NCBI GenBank assembly: GCA_019233415.1
Contig: JAFAMK010000207.1
Location: 1-16,122, forward strand
Length of the DNA stretch: 16,122 nucleotides
Source of the DNA: Vulcanimicrobiota bacterium
GTDB taxonomy: Bacteria > Vulcanimicrobiota > Vulcanimicrobiia > Vulcanimicrobiales > Vulcanimicrobiaceae
Direction: 5' to 3'
Both the position numbers and the translations under genes were made by a program. The notes under the pieces were generated by a model. It did no database searches. It was not told the origin of the DNA and saw only the letters and a program-made list of their open reading frames with translations. Below are positions 13,225 through 16,122 of the stretch, piece after piece. How positions within the stretch are numbered: position 1 is the stretch's first letter; each line of letters begins with the position of its first letter.

Positions 13225-15010
13225 CCGGGGCGGGCTGCACGATGCGCAGCCCGAGATCGCGCAGGGCCTGATCGGGGACGGTGGACGGAGCGTCCATCAT
13301 CAGGTCGCGCGCCATCTGGTTCTTCGGGAACGCGATGACGTCGCGGATGCTCGACTCGCCGCAGGCGAGCATCACGATGCGGTCGATGCCGAGTGCCATC
13401 CCGCCGTGCGGCGGCGCGCCGTACGCAAGCGCTTCCATGAAGAAGCCGAAGCGGTCTTCGATCTGCTCGTCGCCCAGGCCGAGCCGGCGGAAGACCTTGC
13501 GCTGGAATTCCACCGTGTGGTTGCGGATCGAGCCGCTGCCCAACTCGTAGCCGTTCAGCACGAGGTCGTAGTGCTGCGCGGTGATCGCGAGCGGATCGCT
13601 GTCGAACAGCGCTTCCTGGCCCGGCGCCGGCGAGGTGAACGGGTGGTGTGAGAACGTGATCTCGCCGGTTTCGGGATCTTTCTCGAACAGCGGAAACCCG
13701 CTCACCCAGCAGAACGCGAAGTCTTCGGGCTTGCGCAAGCCGAGGCGGTCGCCGATCTCGAGCCGCAGTTTCCCGGCGACGTCGGACGCCGCGCCGCGCG
13801 CGTCGCCGACGAACAGCAGCGCGTCGCCGTCTTCAGCACGGGTTTCCGCGCGCAGCGCCGCAGCGAGCGCGTCGTCGACGAAGCGCGCGATCGAGCCCTT
13901 CACGCCGTCGGGCGCGAACGTCACGTAGGCCAGCCCCTTCGCGCCGAACTGCTTCGCCAGTTCCGTGACCGCGTCGAAGTCACGGCGCGAGAGCGCCGCG
14001 CCGCCCGGCCAGCGCACCGCCACAATGCGGTTGTCATTGCTCTCCGCGAGGCTCGCGAACAGGCCGAACGCGCCGCCGCGGAAGAGGTCGTCCACGTCGA
14101 CCAAGTCGAGGCCGAAGCGCAGATCAGGCTTGTCGGAGCCGTAGCGCGTCATCGCTTCGGCGTACGTGAGGCGTGGGAGCGGATCGGGGATTACCGCGCC
14201 GAGCGCGCGCCGCCACACGTAGCGCACGCAGCCTTCCATCATGCGCAGGACGTCGTCTTGTTCGACGAACGTCATCTCGACGTCGACCTGCGTGAACTCG
14301 GGCTGGCGGTCGGCGCGCGGGTCCTCGTCGCGGAAGCAGCGCGCGATCTGCATGTAGCGGCCCATCCCGCCGATCATCAGAATTTGCTTGAGGATCTGCG
14401 GCGACTGCGGGAGCGCGTAGAAGGTGCCGCGGTGGACGCGCGAGGGCACGAGGTAGTCGCGCGCGCCTTCGGGCGTCGACTTGATGAGGTTCGGCGTCTC
14501 GATCTCGACGAAGTCGTGCTCGTCGAAGTAGTCGCGGATCGCCTTGACGATCGTGTGGCGCATGCGCAGGTTGCGCTGCATCCGCGGCCGGCGCAGGTCG
14601 AGGTAGCGGTACTGCAGCCGCACGTCTTCGGCCGGCTCGTCGTCTGACGCGACGACGAACGGCGGCGTCTTCGACTCGTTCTCGACGCGGATCGACTCGA
14701 CCGCGACCTCGATCTCGCCGGTCGCGAGCTTCGGGTTCTCCGTGCCCGCCGGCCGCTTCTGCACGATGCCGCGCACGCCGACGACGAACTCGCTGCGCAG
14801 TTCCTCCGCCTGCCGGAAGACCGCCGACTGCGTGTCGTTCGTCGCGGGGTTGAAGACGAGCTGGGTCAGCCCGGTCCAGTCGCGCAGGTCGATGAAGATC
14901 AAACCGCCGTGGTCGCGGCGCCGGTGCACCCAGCCGTTCAGTTCGACGGCACGGCCGACGTCGGCGGCGGTGAGCGCGCCGCACGTGACGCGCGGGACGT
15001 CCGGGCTCAT
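13217..15010 (-). CDS. aspS: Aspartate-tRNA ligase (probably non-discriminating)
   Basis: This 597-aa bacterial-type AspRS has an N-terminal OB-fold anticodon domain (LNGWVHRRRDHGGLIFIDLRD, about 24-44), class II motif 2 (FRDEDPRADRQPEFTQVD, about 226-243), the bacterial GAD insertion (about 300-410) and motif 3 (GGMALGIDR, about 536-544). It ends with AFPKNQMARDLM. It charges tRNA(Asp) with aspartate. His34, and Gly89 in RPAGTEN, are the residues reported for non-discriminating AspRS, which also makes Asp-tRNA(Asn) for amidation by GatCAB; E. coli has Leu and Lys there. The start at ATG 15010 fits the family N-terminus but lacks a Shine-Dalgarno sequence. A GTG at 15040, overlapping the glycosyltransferase stop with AAGG 9 nt upstream, is a fair alternative adding ten residues. 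Confidence 0.96.
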   Translation of the reverse strand: MSPDVPRVTCGALTAADVGRAVELNGWVHRRRDHGGLIFIDLRDWTGLTQLVFNPATNDTQSAVFRQAEELRSEFVVGVRGIVQKRPAGTENPKLATGEIEVAVESIRVENESKTPPFVVASDDEPAEDVRLQYRYLDLRRPRMQRNLRMRHTIVKAIRDYFDEHDFVEIETPNLIKSTPEGARDYLVPSRVHRGTFYALPQSPQILKQILMIGGMGRYMQIARCFRDEDPRADRQPEFTQVDVEMTFVEQDDVLRMMEGCVRYVWRRALGAVIPDPLPRLTYAEAMTRYGSDKPDLRFGLDLVDVDDLFRGGAFGLFASLAESNDNRIVAVRWPGGAALSRRDFDAVTELAKQFGAKGLAYVTFAPDGVKGSIARFVDDALAAALRAETRAEDGDALLFVGDARGAASDVAGKLRLEIGDRLGLRKPEDFAFCWVSGFPLFEKDPETGEITFSHHPFTSPAPGQEALFDSDPLAITAQHYDLVLNGYELGSGSIRNHTVEFQRKVFRRLGLGDEQIEDRFGFFMEALAYGAPPHGGMALGIDRIVMLACGESSIRDVIAFPKNQMARDLMMDAPSTVPDQALRDLGLRIVQPAPVT

Positions 15011-15032
15011 GCGAAGGAATTGCGAGATGCTG

Positions 15033-15923
15033 CTATCCACGTAGGGCGGCCTTGACTCCGGTGAGGTAGTGATATTGGTACGAGAGCGTGCGCGCGAAGC
15101 CGGGGCGGTCGGCGTTGTTCTCGATCCAGCGCTCCAGCGGTGCAACGTTCTTCACGAGCGAGTGCAGCACCAGCGAGACCGGCGTCATGCCGAGCCGCAG
15201 CTGCACGTCCCACACGGGATGCTTGCGGTAGAAACGCACCGTCGAGCGCCCCGCCAGTTCGTACTTCTCCTGCTGCTTGTCCCACGCGACGGGGTCCCAG
15301 TGGTAGTTCACCGCGTTCGGCTCGTACACGATCGGGACGCCGGCGCGCTGCAAGCGGAAACCCAGTTCCAGGTCCTCGTGGCCGTACCCGGTGAAGTCCT
15401 CGTCGAAGCGGCCGACCCGATCCAACTCGGCCTTCGGCACCGATGCGTTCCCGGTGAGGAAGTACAGCCACGACAGGCGCTTCGATTTCTCGCCGTGCAG
15501 CGGGTCACGCTTCGCGCGGTCGTCGCGCTTGGCGACGTAGTCTTCGTACGAGGCGACCTGCACTTCCATCCCGACGACCGCACGCACGCCGGGCTGGTCG
15601 TGATGCGCGAGGTGGCGCGCGAGCAGGTCCGGCGACGCAATGATGTCGGCGTCGTTGAACAGGATGATGCGGCCCTGCGCCGCGGCGATCCCCGCGTTGC
15701 GCGCCATCGCGCGGCCGGTGTACGGACCCGGGACGTGGCGCACGAACGGGTGCTCGCGCGCGACCTCGGCGAGAAATTCGGCGGTGCCGTCGTTCGAGTT
15801 CGAGTCGGCGACGACGACCTCGAACGAGCCCGGCGCGAGGTCCTGCGCGACGAGCGCGGGGACGACATGGCGGAGCTTGTCGAGGCGGTTGTACGTCGGA
15901 ACGACGACGGAAATTCTTGTCAT
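15033..15923 (-). CDS. Family 2 glycosyltransferase
   Basis: This is a 296-aa GT-A fold enzyme. It begins MTRISVVVPTYNR, the classical first strand of GT2. VVVADSNSNDGTAEFL (37-51) binds the nucleotide, FNDADI (89-94) is the DxD-type metal motif, and FDEDFTGYGHEDLELGFRL (173-191) is the 'ED' base block seen in the galactosyltransferase-like C-terminal domain. The family transfers a sugar from a nucleotide sugar onto a growing glycan. Donor and acceptor cannot be told, and the N-terminus shows no signal, so it acts on the cytoplasmic side. ATG 15923 overlaps the stop of the GT9 gene by 4 nt (ATGA), linking the two in translation. The partner suggests cell-surface polysaccharide or lipopolysaccharide core synthesis. 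Its stop lies 22 nt before the ATG of aspS, which is apparently co-transcribed. Confidence 0.92.
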   Translation of the reverse strand: MTRISVVVPTYNRLDKLRHVVPALVAQDLAPGSFEVVVADSNSNDGTAEFLAEVAREHPFVRHVPGPYTGRAMARNAGIAAAQGRIILFNDADIIASPDLLARHLAHHDQPGVRAVVGMEVQVASYEDYVAKRDDRAKRDPLHGEKSKRLSWLYFLTGNASVPKAELDRVGRFDEDFTGYGHEDLELGFRLQRAGVPIVYEPNAVNYHWDPVAWDKQQEKYELAGRSTVRFYRKHPVWDVQLRLGMTPVSLVLHSLVKNVAPLERWIENNADRPGFARTLSYQYHYLTGVKAALRG

Positions 15924-16122
15924 AAGAGCGAGGCGACGGCGGCGACGATCTCGGCGCGGGAGGCGCGCAGCGAGTCGTCGGACTCGTCCGGCGGTTTGCG
16001 CAGGATCGCGTTCGGCACGCGGTACGGCGACCATTCCTGCGAGGCCAGCCGGAACCAGCGGTACTCGAACAGCACGACGGTCGGGACGCCGACCGCGCTT
16101 GCGACATGCGTCGCACCGGTGT
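15920..16122 (-). CDS. GT9 family (ADP-heptose:LPS heptosyltransferase-like) protein, C-terminal fragment
   Basis: The 66 codons before the TGA at 15922-15920 read TGATHVASAVGVPTVVLFEY, then RWFRLASQEWSPYRVP, ending AEIVAAVASLL. 'TG.THVA.A.GVPTV.LF' is the nucleotide-sugar-binding block near the C-terminus of GT9 enzymes, which usually continue with a Trp-Ser-Pro-Tyr turn as here. GT9 members add heptose or a related sugar to the LPS core in the cytoplasm. If this one does the same, the organism is diderm with an LPS-like glycan. The N-terminal two thirds lie beyond the window. It overlaps the GT2 start by ATGA. The fragment is short, so the family is likely but the exact sugar is not known. 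Confidence 0.75.
   Translation of the reverse strand, partial: TGATHVASAVGVPTVVLFEYRWFRLASQEWSPYRVPNAILRKPPDESDDSLRASRAEIVAAVASLL

Overview
This 16.1 kb window is high-GC, gene-dense bacterial chromosome with short intergenic gaps and many start/stop overlaps. It is consistent with an environmental diderm bacterium. A lineage such as Candidatus Eremiobacterota (WPS-2) would fit the gene style and the dispersed repeat that encodes 'FDKLRMTG', but I cannot prove taxonomy from this window. No rRNA, tRNA, CRISPR array, transposase or phage gene is visible. The genes are mostly housekeeping and nutrient-scavenging functions.

Layout. Positions 1-105 (minus) hold the N-terminus of uracil phosphoribosyltransferase (upp). 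It is divergent from a Tat-exported serine hydrolase of the beta-lactamase/class C fold (167-1630, plus). A tight minus-strand operon follows, read from right to left: a small two-helix membrane protein, glyA, a YcxB-like membrane protein and a GNAT acetyltransferase (4195 down to 1614). Diverging from it is a TIM-barrel sugar phosphate isomerase/epimerase-like protein (4255-4971). The 332-bp gap at 4972-5303 has no convincing gene. It can fold into a multibranched RNA-like structure and contains a 14-bp perfect palindrome.

The plus-strand block 5304-13224 starts with a 48-aa lipoprotein-like peptide and an unrecognised secreted protein. The most interesting unit follows: an enolase-superfamily racemase/epimerase (DgcA-like), a DUF1611 protein (DgcN-like), an oligopeptide-binding lipoprotein and a C39-type cysteine peptidase (6618-11226), all overlapping or almost abutting. 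By family knowledge, DgcN plus DgcA convert D-glutamate to N-acetyl-L-glutamate through N-acetyl-D-glutamate. The peptide-binding protein and the peptidase would supply D-Glu-containing murein peptides. The predicted job is peptidoglycan-peptide scavenging, with the classical L-Ala-D/L-Glu epimerase route as the main alternative. Downstream are trmL, a VOC-fold protein, a family 5 uracil-DNA glycosylase and a 66-aa hypothetical protein. The C39/trmL junction is made of a dispersed repeat that supplies both the stop and the start codon.

The right end (13217-16122, minus) is aspS preceded by a family 2 glycosyltransferase and the C-terminus of a GT9 (heptosyltransferase-like) protein, all nearly abutting. 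AspRS carries the residues known from non-discriminating enzymes, so it may also charge tRNA(Asn) for a GatCAB-type transamidation.
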